This document shows positions 48,971 through 64,000 of a stretch of DNA of 64,000 nucleotides, one piece after another (position 1 is the stretch's first letter; each line of letters opens with the position of its first letter). Under the pieces are notes generated by a model. It ran no database searches, was not told where the DNA came from, and saw nothing but the letters and a program-made list of their open reading frames with translations. Source of the stretch: Hyparrhenia diplandra (lineage: Eukaryota; Streptophyta; Magnoliopsida; Poales; Poaceae); contig JADLZK010004634.1 in the NCBI GenBank assembly GCA_015847255.1, forward strand, positions 468,017 to 532,016, read 5' to 3'. A program made the position numbers and the translations under genes.

Positions 48971-50568
48971 TGTCATGGTCAAGCCAAAGAAGCTGCCTTA
49001 CGGATAACACACACAAGGAAGGCGCGGCCGAGGAAAGTGGCTAATGGAATAGCCTTAAGTTTAGGGATTTGATTTGCAATTAGTTATTTCCTAATTTCTA
49101 GTTGCCAAGTTGGTTAGGCCATGGGCCTATATAGTCTGTATGAGGGGAACTTTTAGGGGCAAAAAAAAGTATTATCAAACCAATCTACCTCCTTCTACCT
49201 CTAAACAAGCCTAGGCCGGAGAGGGTATAACCTCGCCCTAGAAGACATAGATCGCGGCCATGAAAAGCATAGCCTAGGTCTAGTTATCGTCATGGACCCA
49301 ATGTTCATGACAACTTGGTTTTCGGCGGTTCGGCGATCCTCGCCTCACACGCTCCCGCTCACCATCACCACCATACGCCGCCGCCAACCACCCCCTCCAG
49401 TTACTCCGCGCCGACCACCCCACCGCCACTTATGTTCAAGGGATTTTCCTACATTTGATGGGAAATTCGATCCTCCGCCTTCATCAACCGATGTGAGTCC
49501 TTCTTCAAACGAGCGCATCATGGAGAAAGAAAAGGTGTGGGTTGGTTTCGGCATTTGGAAGATGACGCCCGACGGTGGTTCGCCAAGTCCGGGATGAGGG
49601 CACTCGGCGTGGCGTCACTTGGCCGAGCTGGCATGCCGCGCGGATCACCAACAACCAACGATGCCTTGGCGCCCTTTGCCGAGAGGCTCGGCGGCGTCCT
49701 CGCACTCGCGAGCATCCTTGCTGCCGAGGAGATGGCAAGACGTGAAGACGTAGCGGCAACACGCCTACTGAACGGCGGCTTCGTAGGCTCCTAGCATGCC
49801 CGAGCCGCAGTTCTTCATGCGACAAAAGCATCGGAGGCGCAAGCGGCCGTGCGCCTACAAGCGGCGATCGCGAGGTCTCCTTGCCCGCCCGGATGGTGCG
49901 GAAGCTCCGCATGCCGATCAGCTTCGTATTTGCACCAACACACACACCGCACATTCAACCACCGGTCTCGCGTACGTATTTTACGCACCTCCCGCATAAG
50001 TCGAGATCTAGGTATGCGGCCCCCGCACGGCCAAAGATGGTGGTTTCCTTCATTCCGCACCTACCTTGGTGCTGGGCCAGATCCAACATAAGAACGGGCT
50101 GATACTTCCTTCACTTTTCACCCAACAGGAAGTCCGTAGTTCAGTTCTTCCCATGGGATCGGGGCGAGATGGTCTACGACGGCTATCCGGCTTCGAGGGA
50201 CGAATTTGGGTCTCCAAGGGCGGGGGAGATGTCATGGGCAGCCAGCAGGCTGCCACCGGATGGCCACACAAGGAAGGCGCGGCCGAGGAAAGTGGCTAAT
50301 TGATTAGCCTTAAGTTTAGGGGATTTGATTTGCAATTAGTTATTTCCTAATTTCTAGTTGCCAAGTTGGTTAGGCCATGGGCCTATATAGTCTGTACGAG
50401 GGGAACTTTTAGGGGCAGAAAAAGTATTATCAAACCAATCTACCTCCTTCTACCTCTAAACAAGCCTAGGCTGCAGAGGGATATAACCTCGTCCTAGAAG
50501 ACATAGATCGCGGCCATGAAAAGCATAGCTTAGGTCTAGTTATCGTTATGGACCCAATGTTCATGACA
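48971..50568 (+). mobile_element. small non-autonomous Ty3/gypsy-type LTR element
   Basis: LTRs lie at 48971-49312 and 50230-50568 (342 and 339 bp). Both start TGTCATG, end CATGACA and are clearly similar throughout, apart from a divergent stretch in the first 45 bases. The 917-bp interior holds only broken gag. FPTFDGKFDP at about 49445 and the following helix region (HLEDDARRWFAK, 49555) match the start of gypsy capsids. A polypurine tract GGGGGAGA precedes the right LTR. GAGA flanks both sides (48967-48970 and 50569-50572), a possible 4-bp target duplication. No pol is present. Confidence 0.82.
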
Positions 50569-50668
50569 GAGACTTATAGGAAACTTCTTTCCAAGGTTAA
50601 TTCTAAGAGCGAAGAAGCGTTGTTCTCTTAATAATGGCAAAATCCTAAAATTCCCCATGGCTCAGCAG

Positions 50669-50715
50669 ACATAAAGACCATCTTTTTTTTTTTGACAACA
50701 CATAAAGACCATCTT
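50669..50715 (-). mobile_element. ultra-short poly(T) retro-insertion with 16-bp TSD
   Basis: ACATAAAGACCATCTT is present at 50669-50684 and 50700-50715 around the 15 bases TTTTTTTTTGACAAC. Confidence 0.75.
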
Positions 50716-51894
50716 GTTTCGACATCTCGTGAACGTGGTCTACGAAGACCACACATCCTGGGTCCCATGCAACTACTGTACAAATCGCCGGCGACGGAGA
50801 TGAGGGGGAGCCGGCACCTCGGCGGGAGGACTTGTACAGCTGTGGGCTTCGGCTTTAGTCATTTGGTTAGGGTTAGGTTTGCCTCGCAGCCGGGCGGGCG
50901 GCGGCGGCGGCCTCGTTTGAGTGAGGCCTCGGCTCGACGACATGCCATCAGCATTCGGCAGTGCTTTACGGGATGGCGTGGCTCCAGCCGTGGCGATCGC
51001 GGTCGGCGCTTCGGCTCCGGCGTGTGCGGTGGAACCGACCGGCTGTCTTCGACGGCGTGGCTCGCGGTGATCCGGATGCGCAAGAGTGAGAGCCAATCCA
51101 AGCCACAGATCCCGCAACCAATCAGGCGGTTAGTGAACCATAATAAACGCCTCCTGAAGCAGCTAGATTAAAATGATGGTTAAGTAAATTTAAATATGGT
51201 GACATTCGGATCCGTTTCCATCCATTCTTCTTGGTACGGAAAGAGTACTTTATGTGATCTGACCAGCTGGCCAACATGAGCGTATCGTTCACGAGAGCTA
51301 AAATAAACACTTTCGCGGCACTAAAATAAACTGATAGCATACCTGCTGCCATTTGACTTGACACTAAAATTTATTGTTACAATCATGTGAGACGACTGCA
51401 AGTGCTGAAGTGCAGCGTTCCTGATCTTATGCAGGCAAAGGCATGCATGCAGGTGCGATTCAGTAACTAATACACAAGCTTGTGTTAATAACTTAATATA
51501 TACCCCAGTAAACATGTTACTAACGCTCTTAGCATTCTTAGCCCTTAAGTACTACTAATCGTAAAAAAATAAAAAACCCCGTAAATAACTAGTATCTTCT
51601 AGGACAATTTATGAACATTAAAACTAGCTATATTCAACTAGGAAAAGTAAACGGGCATGAATCTCACAGTAATAGAGATTTCTTCCACAAAAGCCAGAAT
51701 CGACTATAAAATGGATTCTTCAAACTCACTGGCCCGCGGCAACGGTGAGCTATAAACACGAGAGATGAACTTTTTACAGTATGTATTATCCACTACACGA
51801 ATAGTGAATCACCATAGACTGTATAGAGCTATAATATGAAGCGATTCCACGAGAACAATACAGAAATCCTGCGTGACACAAGAGCGGTATCAGT
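50716..51894. other. intergenic, downstream of the alcohol oxidase gene
   Basis: A GC-rich patch (50780-51110) has overlapping frames on both strands and no recognised domain; the remainder is AT-rich. The 3' UTR of the minus-strand oxidase gene should extend into 51600-51900. Confidence 0.45.
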
Positions 51895-51895
51895 A

Positions 51896-52012
51896 GGGCC
51901 TGTTTGGATTGCAGGAAAAAAACTCTTTTCCTACGTTTTTCAAGTGAAATTGAACTAATTCCTGTGATCCTGCGAGATTACTGTGAAGTTCCTGCGTTCC
52001 AAACCGGGCCCC
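51896..52012. mobile_element. short MITE overlapping the 3' end of the alcohol oxidase CDS
   Basis: The left end GGGCCTGTTTGGATTGCAGG and the right end CCTGCGTTCCAAACCGGGCCC are a diverged inverted pair; total length is about 117 bp. It covers the last codons and the stop of the oxidase gene on the minus strand. Confidence 0.7.
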
Positions 52013-54389
52013 GCCTGAGCGACTCGGCGATGCCAGTGGCGAGGCAGTAGGCTACGGACTGGATGGTGACCATTGGGTTGATGCCCACGGCGCTGGGCAG
52101 GACGCTGCCGTCGCACACGTACAGGCTCTCGGCCTCCCAGCTCTCGCCGCGCGCGTCCACGGCGCCGTCCCTGGCCGTGGCGCCCATCCGGCAGCTGCCC
52201 ATCTGGTGCGCCGTGCCGAACAAACTCCACGCCTCGGTCTTCGACTGCGCCCCGCTACCCGCGTCCACGCCGTCTAGGAACTCCTCCAGCGCCGCCTCCG
52301 TGGCGCCCCTGCACGCGAACCGCTGCCCGTCGCTGCGGTAGGTGCCGATCTCTACCGCGCCCGCAGCCGCCAGGACGCGCAGCGCGCGGCGCATGCCCGC
52401 GCGAATGTTGTCCCTGTCCGTGGCGTCGAGGTGGTACTCAACCCGACGCTCGCCGTGCACGGTGCCGGACCCGCGGTCCCTCGCCATGGAGAAGAGATGC
52501 ACCGTGCGGCCGTACCTGAGCATCCGCTCCTTCATGTCGCTCCCGGAGACCCAGGGGAACAGCTTCCCCGCGCCGGCCGGGCCCACCGCAGGCGTCTCGA
52601 GGATGGCGCGGGCCGGCGTGCCCGGATCGCCTTCCACCTTGTGCAGGGACGTGATGATGCCGCCCTCGTACGTCTTGCCCTTGAGCTCCGGCATGGTTTC
52701 CGGGAAGTAGCCCCACACCAGGGCCGCCGGGTGGAGGTGGAGGTTCTTGCCGATGTGCCGGTTGCTGAGACCGCTCCCGCGCAGCAGCACCGGCGTCAGG
52801 AGCGACCCGCACGCCGAGACGGTCGCCCTGGCGCGCACCTCCAGCGTCCTCGTGATCGCCGGGTTGGTGCTCCTCGCCGCCACGCCGACGCATCGCTTTG
52901 CCCCGCCGTCCGCACGGCCAGTGCCGGTACGTTCCAGCAGCAGCTTCTCGGCCTTGCACCCCGTCAGAATGACCGCGCCGCCGCTCACCGCGTCAACCAG
53001 CCACGTTCTGTCCGTGCCGCGCTTGTCGCCGGTGCGGCAGCCGTAACCGCAGCTGCCGCAGTAGTGCCCCTCCGACGAGTTCCTCGACACTGACTCCACC
53101 TTGTACCCGAGCTTCTCGCACCCCTTGCGGAGGACCTTGTTCTGGAGCCCCTCCTCCGCGCACCCGGCCGTCACGCCGAGCCGCTCGAACACCTTGTCCA
53201 TGGCGGCGGCGTATTCGTCGGTGGCGAACAACGGGAGCCCCTGCTCGCGCGCCCACTCCGCGCGAACGTCGTCGGGGGTCTTGAAGCAAGCTGACCAGTT
53301 GACGGCCGTGCCACCGCCGACCGTCGAGGCTGCCACGAGTAGCGCGCTGGCGTTGACCGTGCTGAGGAACCCTCCACCCTCGTAGAGATGCTCCATCGAC
53401 GGCGCCTCGACGGCCGTGTAATCCCGCGCAGTGAAGTAGTTTCCTTTCTCGATGACGACCACCTTGTGCCCCGCCCCCGCCAGCACCGCTGCCGCCACGC
53501 CCCCGCCGCAGCCGGAACCGACGATGACAACGTCGCACTCGACCCTGCACACGTTCCGCTCCGCGTCATCGGCCACCGCGAGGCCCCTTCGCGGCTAGCA
53601 AGGACGGTAGGGACGAGTCGTTCTCCTTGGTCGTCTCCACGATGCCGTCGTCGAGGGGACGCTCTGATTCCGTCGGCGCCAGCTCGTCTCCGGCCAGGGG
53701 CAGGCTGTACCCGATCGCGCGCCAGTGCGGATTCATTGAGTTCTCATCGGTCTGCAGAGCAACGACACACATACAATTTGTATGATACAAAATGGAACAT
53801 AAAGGATTCAAACAAAAACAACGTCAGAGTTCTTGATCAGCGGCAGTCTTACCCATGAGTAGAATACGTGGAGGCAGAAGACCTTGGTGATGAGGAAGAA
53901 CATGCGCAGCGGCGGGAGCATGGTCTGGCGGCTCCACCGCCGGAGCACGGCCTCCCGGTGCTCCAGGGGCAGCTCGTCGAACCGGCGCACGAACGGGAAC
54001 CGCCACGACAGGCATGACCGGGGTCCGCACAGCGCCAGCGAGCCGAGCCGCGTGCCCAGCAGCCACAGCACTGTGCGCACCAGCGCCAGGGCCTCGGGGA
54101 GGCACTTGGACGACATGAGCTCGGCCACCTCGCCGGGCACGGGTGGGTCGGCGGCCGATGCGAGGAGGAACTCCTCCACGACTTTGTTGCTGCCGTCGCC
54201 CCCGCCGCGGCCGCCGTCTTCCTGCAGCTGTTGGTGACCCTTCCGGTGGTCCGGCGGCAGGGACGGCACCAACGCGCCGCAGAGGGCGGTGAGCGCGGCC
54301 ATCTGGGACGCCGAGAACCCATGGGTGTACCGCTCCCTCTTCGAGCCTCCCCTCAGGAGAGGGTGTCCCTGCTTGTTGCCGGTGCCCAT
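51978..54389 (-). CDS. long-chain fatty alcohol oxidase (FAO, GMC family)
   Basis: Plant FAOs oxidise long-chain fatty alcohols to aldehydes with FAD and O2, feeding omega-oxidation in membranes. Exon 1 (54389-53853) begins MGTGNKQGHPLL and ends at a GT donor after FYSW. Exon 2 (53751-51978) follows a TGCAG acceptor with TDENSMNPHWRAIGYSLPL, in phase 0. The FAD-binding Rossmann motif VVIVGSGCGGGVAAAVLAG, GTAVNWSACFKTPDDVRAEW and the C-terminal HQMGSCRMG plus GSVLPSAVGINPMVTIQ identify a GMC oxidoreductase. Two hydrophobic stretches in exon 1 may be membrane anchors. Total length is about 769 codons, usual for the family. One extra base in a C4 run at about 53584-53587 breaks the frame just before the Rossmann motif, probably a sequencing error. 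The final RRGPVWNAGTSQ and stop come from a MITE. Confidence 0.9.
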
Positions 54390-54470
54390 GGATTCGTGCG
54401 TGGGCTGCGGCCGAGCTTGAGGGAAGTGGACAATCAATCATAGCGGAGGTTTTTTATGAGAGATTCTCGG

Positions 54471-54479
54471 TTTATTATA
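54471..54479 (-). promoter_or_regulatory. TATA box of the alcohol oxidase gene
   Basis: TATAATAAA on the minus strand, about 85 bp upstream of the ATG, suits a start of transcription near 54440. Confidence 0.5.
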
Positions 54480-57320
54480 GAGTGAAATCTGCGGTAGATG
54501 CGTGAGCTTTGGCTTTTTGCTTGCGCCCATGGACTTAGAAACCGCCATCCCTTTTTTCCGAACTATCTGAGAAACCCTTCACCATTGCAAGGTCCATGGC
54601 GGTTTTTAATGGTGGTTTTATTTATCTGGCGGTTTGCGTGGAGTTGCGTCGGCCGATGACATCATCACTTCTTTTTAATTTGCGAAATTAATATCTTTTT
54701 ATTGAGCTCCAAATATAGCAAATAATATATCAATTTTGATCGTCTCGATGAGCTCTTTTGCAATGGTGTACTCCGTTTTGTTATTTGAGATAGTTTTATT
54801 TCGTGTAAAATTAAATATTTCTATAAAACACGTTATATTTTATTCTCACTTGAAATCGATATATATGTGGTCGTGATTAAATATTTCGAGGGGGCGGATG
54901 GACGGTTTTAAGTCCATGGACCTATTTGAGCATGACAAGCTTGGTATGTACCTACCGTGCATTTCACTCTTTTTATTATATAGCACAGCGTCAGCGTGGA
55001 GGTTCAGGTAACCTCGTGCAGCCAGCCGTGGCTCCCTCTTTGGCTATCTGTTGTAATTTTCAATTTCAAGTAGAATTTGTTACTCTTTGGTTATTATCTT
55101 ATCTGTTGTTTTGTCTGGAGTCTGGTGTCTGGATATGTCAGTTTGTTAGTAGCATTGATTAAACAATAGCAACTTCATTAACAGAATGGAGTGATACTGA
55201 CTTACAGAGTACTTTCTCTGATCCAAACACTTGCCGTCTGACAGCAGCTAATCATTCTACTGCCGGTCCAACTAGTTTATTCGTAGAACAGAGTGACAGC
55301 TCAGCTGGCAATTGCAATTTGAGACGAGATCGACAGCTGGTGCGTAGTCGGTTTCAAGCATCTGAGAGAGAGCGCTGCTGTGAGCTCGTGAACGCTGCTT
55401 GGTTGCAAAACTGTTTATCATGTAACCACAACCACGTGTGAGCTGAATTTGGGAAGGAATCAGTAACCCTGGCCCTAGTAACCATGGGTTAAAATACCTC
55501 CGGCTATGTAACAAAACTCTAGTCTGCTTAATAAAAAACACGCTTAGCTGTGATTGTAAAAAAAAAAAAGACACGCAGTATAACCGCTGTTTTGCCTGGC
55601 ACTGCCGTGAGCGAACTTGGCTGACCAGCCAAACGAACAGGTAGTTGTCAGAGTAGTCTTTATTATCTGTAGCTATTAAATATAGATGTATAGTATGATA
55701 CTATATGGGTTAGTGGAAATATGGGTGAGTGGACCAGTGGATCACGATATGCATTTCCTTTGCACATCGTTGTGAAACAATCACGCATCACTTTGGATTC
55801 TCGTCTCGATCTGCCGTGCGCGTTCGCACTTGCACACACCATAAACAAAACCCTGATTATTTGCGCAGGACGCCATGACACCGTACCGTTGACGTCGATT
55901 AATCTTCTATGCCATCAAACTCTCTGCCTCAGTATTGTTTTGTTTCCTCAAGGACCGTAAGCACTTTGTTTGGGTCATGGGAGCAAATTCACAATCGACA
56001 TGCCACGCTCGACGAGCAGCAGCGCCTCCAAGCCCGTTTCGTCCTGTTGCACGGCAGGACATCAACGCCACCGACTCTTGGTCATCGAGGAACTCTATCT
56101 ACATATACCATTGCGACAGCTGCGACGTGGACAAACTTCTCAACATATATAGATTCAGTACATTAGGAACAAGGCCGACAGCGTGCATTTGGACGCAGCC
56201 GGCGGCGTCTGCACGATGTAGAATTGCAAAGTCAGCCGGTGAGACGGCACGGCAGACAAATGTACTGGACAGGAGGACACAGCCAGTGGCGTGTGCATGA
56301 TGTAGAATTAGCCGCCGGCTTTGGAAAATATGTGCCTGGCTGCCCACCGGCTGATGAATGGAACATCACCTCTGCAAGAGGGAGATAGCTGGGAACCAGA
56401 TGTCTGATTCCACATCATCATAGCATTAGCATGCTACTGTGGGAGTACATATGCTGGTGCTAAACGGGGTATGGAGCAGTTCATCTTGTCTCTTTGACTT
56501 TGAAAGTGTGCTGACAACCAGTTAGACGGGTTCAATAAGCAACAATGTCAATAGTACAAAGAAGATAAAAGCGGGATCTAGGGAAACTGAATTCACTGTT
56601 TCTGCAAAGTCACCACTGTTTTTTGGGCTCCAGTGAATGCTATACTGTGATTTCTAGGAATCCAAGGCACAACACAATAGAAGATGCCGGGTAATTCTCA
56701 ACATTCAAACTCATTCTCCCACAAGGATTTCAGTAACGGGAGTAGGAATGGCTATTCGGGGGACGTGGCTTGAACGCCAATTGGCGAACTGGCACACCAT
56801 GCTCAGCGCCTTGGCAAAGTGCGAGATATCAAGGGATCGAGCGCGGGAGGACCAAAGAGCCAGAGAGATTAAAAGATTAAACTCAATCTCTGGCCAATCT
56901 CCCATTAAGAAAAAGTGTTCGAAACTTATACACCAATCCTGCTTTCAAATACATCAACGTAATGCTAGCGTCGCGAACTATTTTTTATTTCATTGTCATT
57001 ATATAAGCATTAGAGTCAACATCATTTTGAACCACCGTGGCTTAAGCATTGGAGCCGAACCCCGGTCCCTCATGGTCCCTCATAACGGGGTGTAAAATGC
57101 TTCCCTAACCGTTTGGAAGAAGTGTTAAACGAATGTACAGAACTCAAATCATCTGTGCCAAGATTCGACGAGCAGCGCTATGTGCAGAGCTCAGCATCAT
57201 GCACAGCACAGAATCATTTAACTTGCTCATCAGTAAGCATCATCTGGAACCGAATGGATATTCTGTGAATCAGTATACTCGCCAGTGGGAGCAGCTCAGA
57301 TCTTTTGCTCTTCGAAAGAT
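54480..57320. other. intergenic
   Basis: No gene is recognised. A 30-bp imperfect direct repeat (CAGCCGGCGGCGTCTGCACG... and CAGCCAGTGGCGTGTGCATG...) occurs at 56196-56225 and 56280-56309, 84 bp apart. The last 200-300 bases are the probable 3' UTR of casein kinase I. Confidence 0.5.
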
Positions 57321-62451
<5,131 letters not shown>

Positions 62452-64000
62452 TCCCGCAACCCCGCCGCACGATTCAACCGGCCAACAACCGCCCCCCTAG
62501 ATCGTCCCCCTCCGATGGGGAGCGCTCACATTGCCCGTCCGCAGCAAGATTCGAGCCTAGAACGCCCGGGAACAAGGGTTTCCCCGGATCTCCCAGCCCA
62601 AGGTATTCCGCGCCGCGTGCGACGGAGCAGTCAGGGCCGGCCGGCCGACCGGCGGACGGACGGGAGGGGAGGGAGCGGCGAGGCGGATGGAATTGGCGAG
62701 CGAACGAACTCGGAGGTTTCGGGTAGGATTCGGGGGCGAGGCGGCGAGGGATTCGCGTCTCTGATTTCCGGGGGATTTTAATTTATTTTAATTTCGGGTG
62801 GTGGGATGGCGAGGGGGCTCGTAATAATAATAGAGAAAGCGGTGGAGGGGATGGGTGGGACGCGGAAATCGTGGGAAACGGACGGGGACTGGACAACGGA
62901 TAGCAGGGGAGACGCACCCAACCATCAGCCGGGACATTTTTTTTACCGAAAACTGATAACTGAACCGATTCGAATGGAAAATCTTATTTTAAGTTTTCGG
63001 TTCCGTGTCGGTTTCATTTGTGCGCGGTTCGGTTTTCAGTATCGGGTTTCTGATCCCAACCGAACCGAAATCCCAATCTACCGAACTAAACTATGTATGT
63101 AAGCAAACCACCATGACCCCAAGTCGGGGCATTTGGTTCAGGAGGCAATAGACCAGGGACTAATTTTTGGCCTCATTTAGTCCCTGGGTTCACAAATGGA
63201 AAACATGGCCTCACCCAAGATGCGAATTCAGCCCAACCGGCGCCCGTCCGTGACCCCAATCACCACGCACTCACGCTAATTTCGTTTTGATCGTAACCCT
63301 AGCTCGGCTGCGGTAGCGGGGCTCGGCTCAAAGCAGACCTAGCGGGCGGGGCTAACTATGGGCAGCTGGCCCGCGGAGCAGGAGGCAAGAGCAGCGCCGG
63401 CCGTCTCGGATTTGAGGGACAGTCCGACGATGAAGCGGACAACCGCAGTGCTACCCCGGCGTGGACCTCGGAATGAAATTTATCGGTTCGATGTTGCCGA
63501 TCGGTTTTTCGATTAAAACCAAAAACCCAAAATTTAAAAAACCAATACCGATTTGTTTGATTTCTTGTATTTTACCAACCTGAATTTCTCAAAAGTGAAT
63601 TTTTTAAACCGAATCAAATTTTGGTTTTTATCGAATTCCAAGCTGACCCAACCACCCTTTACCGAGCTCCATCTCGAATTGTAAAACGTTTGACTTTTTC
63701 AACCATAAGTTTGACCACCCGCCTTATTAAAAAAATTTGTGCAAAATGTCACATCTTTTTTTTGTTATGGCTTTTTATTAATAAAATTCTTCATGATTAA
63801 CTTAAATTTGAAAATATTTACACAAATATTTTGAATAAAACGAGTAGTCAAACTTAGAGTTAAAAAATCAAACATCCTATAAATTGAAATGAAGGAATTA
63901 TTTACTAACAGGATAGCAAACCGTTAGTTAACATTAAATTGATAAATTACCCTATTTTTTCCAAAGTATAGCCACCTCTCTACTCGACAAGTGGATTATT
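62452..64000. other. upstream region of casein kinase I with MITE-like repeats
   Basis: The first roughly 370 bases are GC-rich 5' UTR/promoter of the minus-strand kinase gene. From 62940 the sequence is built of repeat-like pieces. These include an internally palindromic GGTTCGGTTTT-type stretch (62950-63090), a GGGACTAA...TTTAGTCCC hairpin (about 63150-63190), a second CGGTTTTT-rich stretch (63480-63640) and a Stowaway-like body (63690-63890). No second gene is recognised. Confidence 0.45.

Noticed and set aside
48649..49016. Possible organelle (plastid) DNA insertion
   Set aside because: A short minus-strand frame looked vaguely like a photosystem protein, but no motif could be matched and the frame runs into an LTR.
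52431..53093. 220-codon frame antisense to the alcohol oxidase
   Set aside because: It is the mirror of a GC-rich coding exon with strong third-position G/C; the oxidase frame carries all recognisable motifs.

Overview
The window is nuclear DNA from a grass, most likely Oryza or a close relative. The evidence is short-exon genes with GT-AG introns and plant-type proteins, GC-rich gene starts, many Stowaway-like MITEs, and LTR retrotransposons of the kinds common in rice. From memory, succinyl-CoA ligase beta, a long-chain alcohol oxidase and casein kinase I (OsCKI1) lie close together on the long arm of rice chromosome 2. The same order here suggests an orthologous segment. That is recollection, not a search.

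Layout. 1-3.1 kb: LTR retrotransposon remnants. 3.8-5.4 kb: an intronless carboxylesterase (CXE) gene with an internal tandem duplication. 5.9-11.8 kb, minus strand: an intact 8-exon gene for a PRT1-like N-degron E3 ligase (422 aa), including a 29-bp microexon. 12-18.8 kb: intergenic DNA with MITEs and a TIR element. 19.0-19.5 kb, minus strand: a small plant gene of unknown function with one frame break. 20-26.8 kb: a TIR element with a GC-rich core and two decayed gene-like stretches. 26.87-38.59 kb: a complete-ended Ty3/gypsy element of the Tat type with perfect 5-bp target duplications. It has lost protease and most of the reverse transcriptase and carries an antisense ORF downstream of pol. 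40.7 kb: a LINE remnant. 42.2-47.6 kb: mitochondrial succinate-CoA ligase beta subunit (12 exons). 47.9-48.6 kb: a Pack-MULE-like inverted-repeat element. 49.0-50.6 kb: a small non-autonomous LTR element. 52.0-54.4 kb, minus strand: long-chain fatty alcohol oxidase, whose last codons and stop come from a MITE. 57.3-62.5 kb, minus strand: casein kinase I (14 exons). The rest, to 64 kb, is MITE-rich flank.

The host genes do not form a pathway. They are ordinary neighbours: a TCA-cycle enzyme, lipid omega-oxidation, protein degradation and a kinase. A striking technical feature is that most host genes except PRT1 carry single-base indels, mostly in homopolymers, including genes expected to be essential. 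I read this mainly as assembly or sequencing error rather than mass pseudogenisation. I found no new defence-like or operon-like system. The most interesting observations are the MITE-derived C terminus, the duplication inside the CXE gene at an 8-bp microhomology, five ultra-short poly(A) retro-insertions with clear target duplications, and the antisense ORF kept in a retrotransposon that has lost its RT core.
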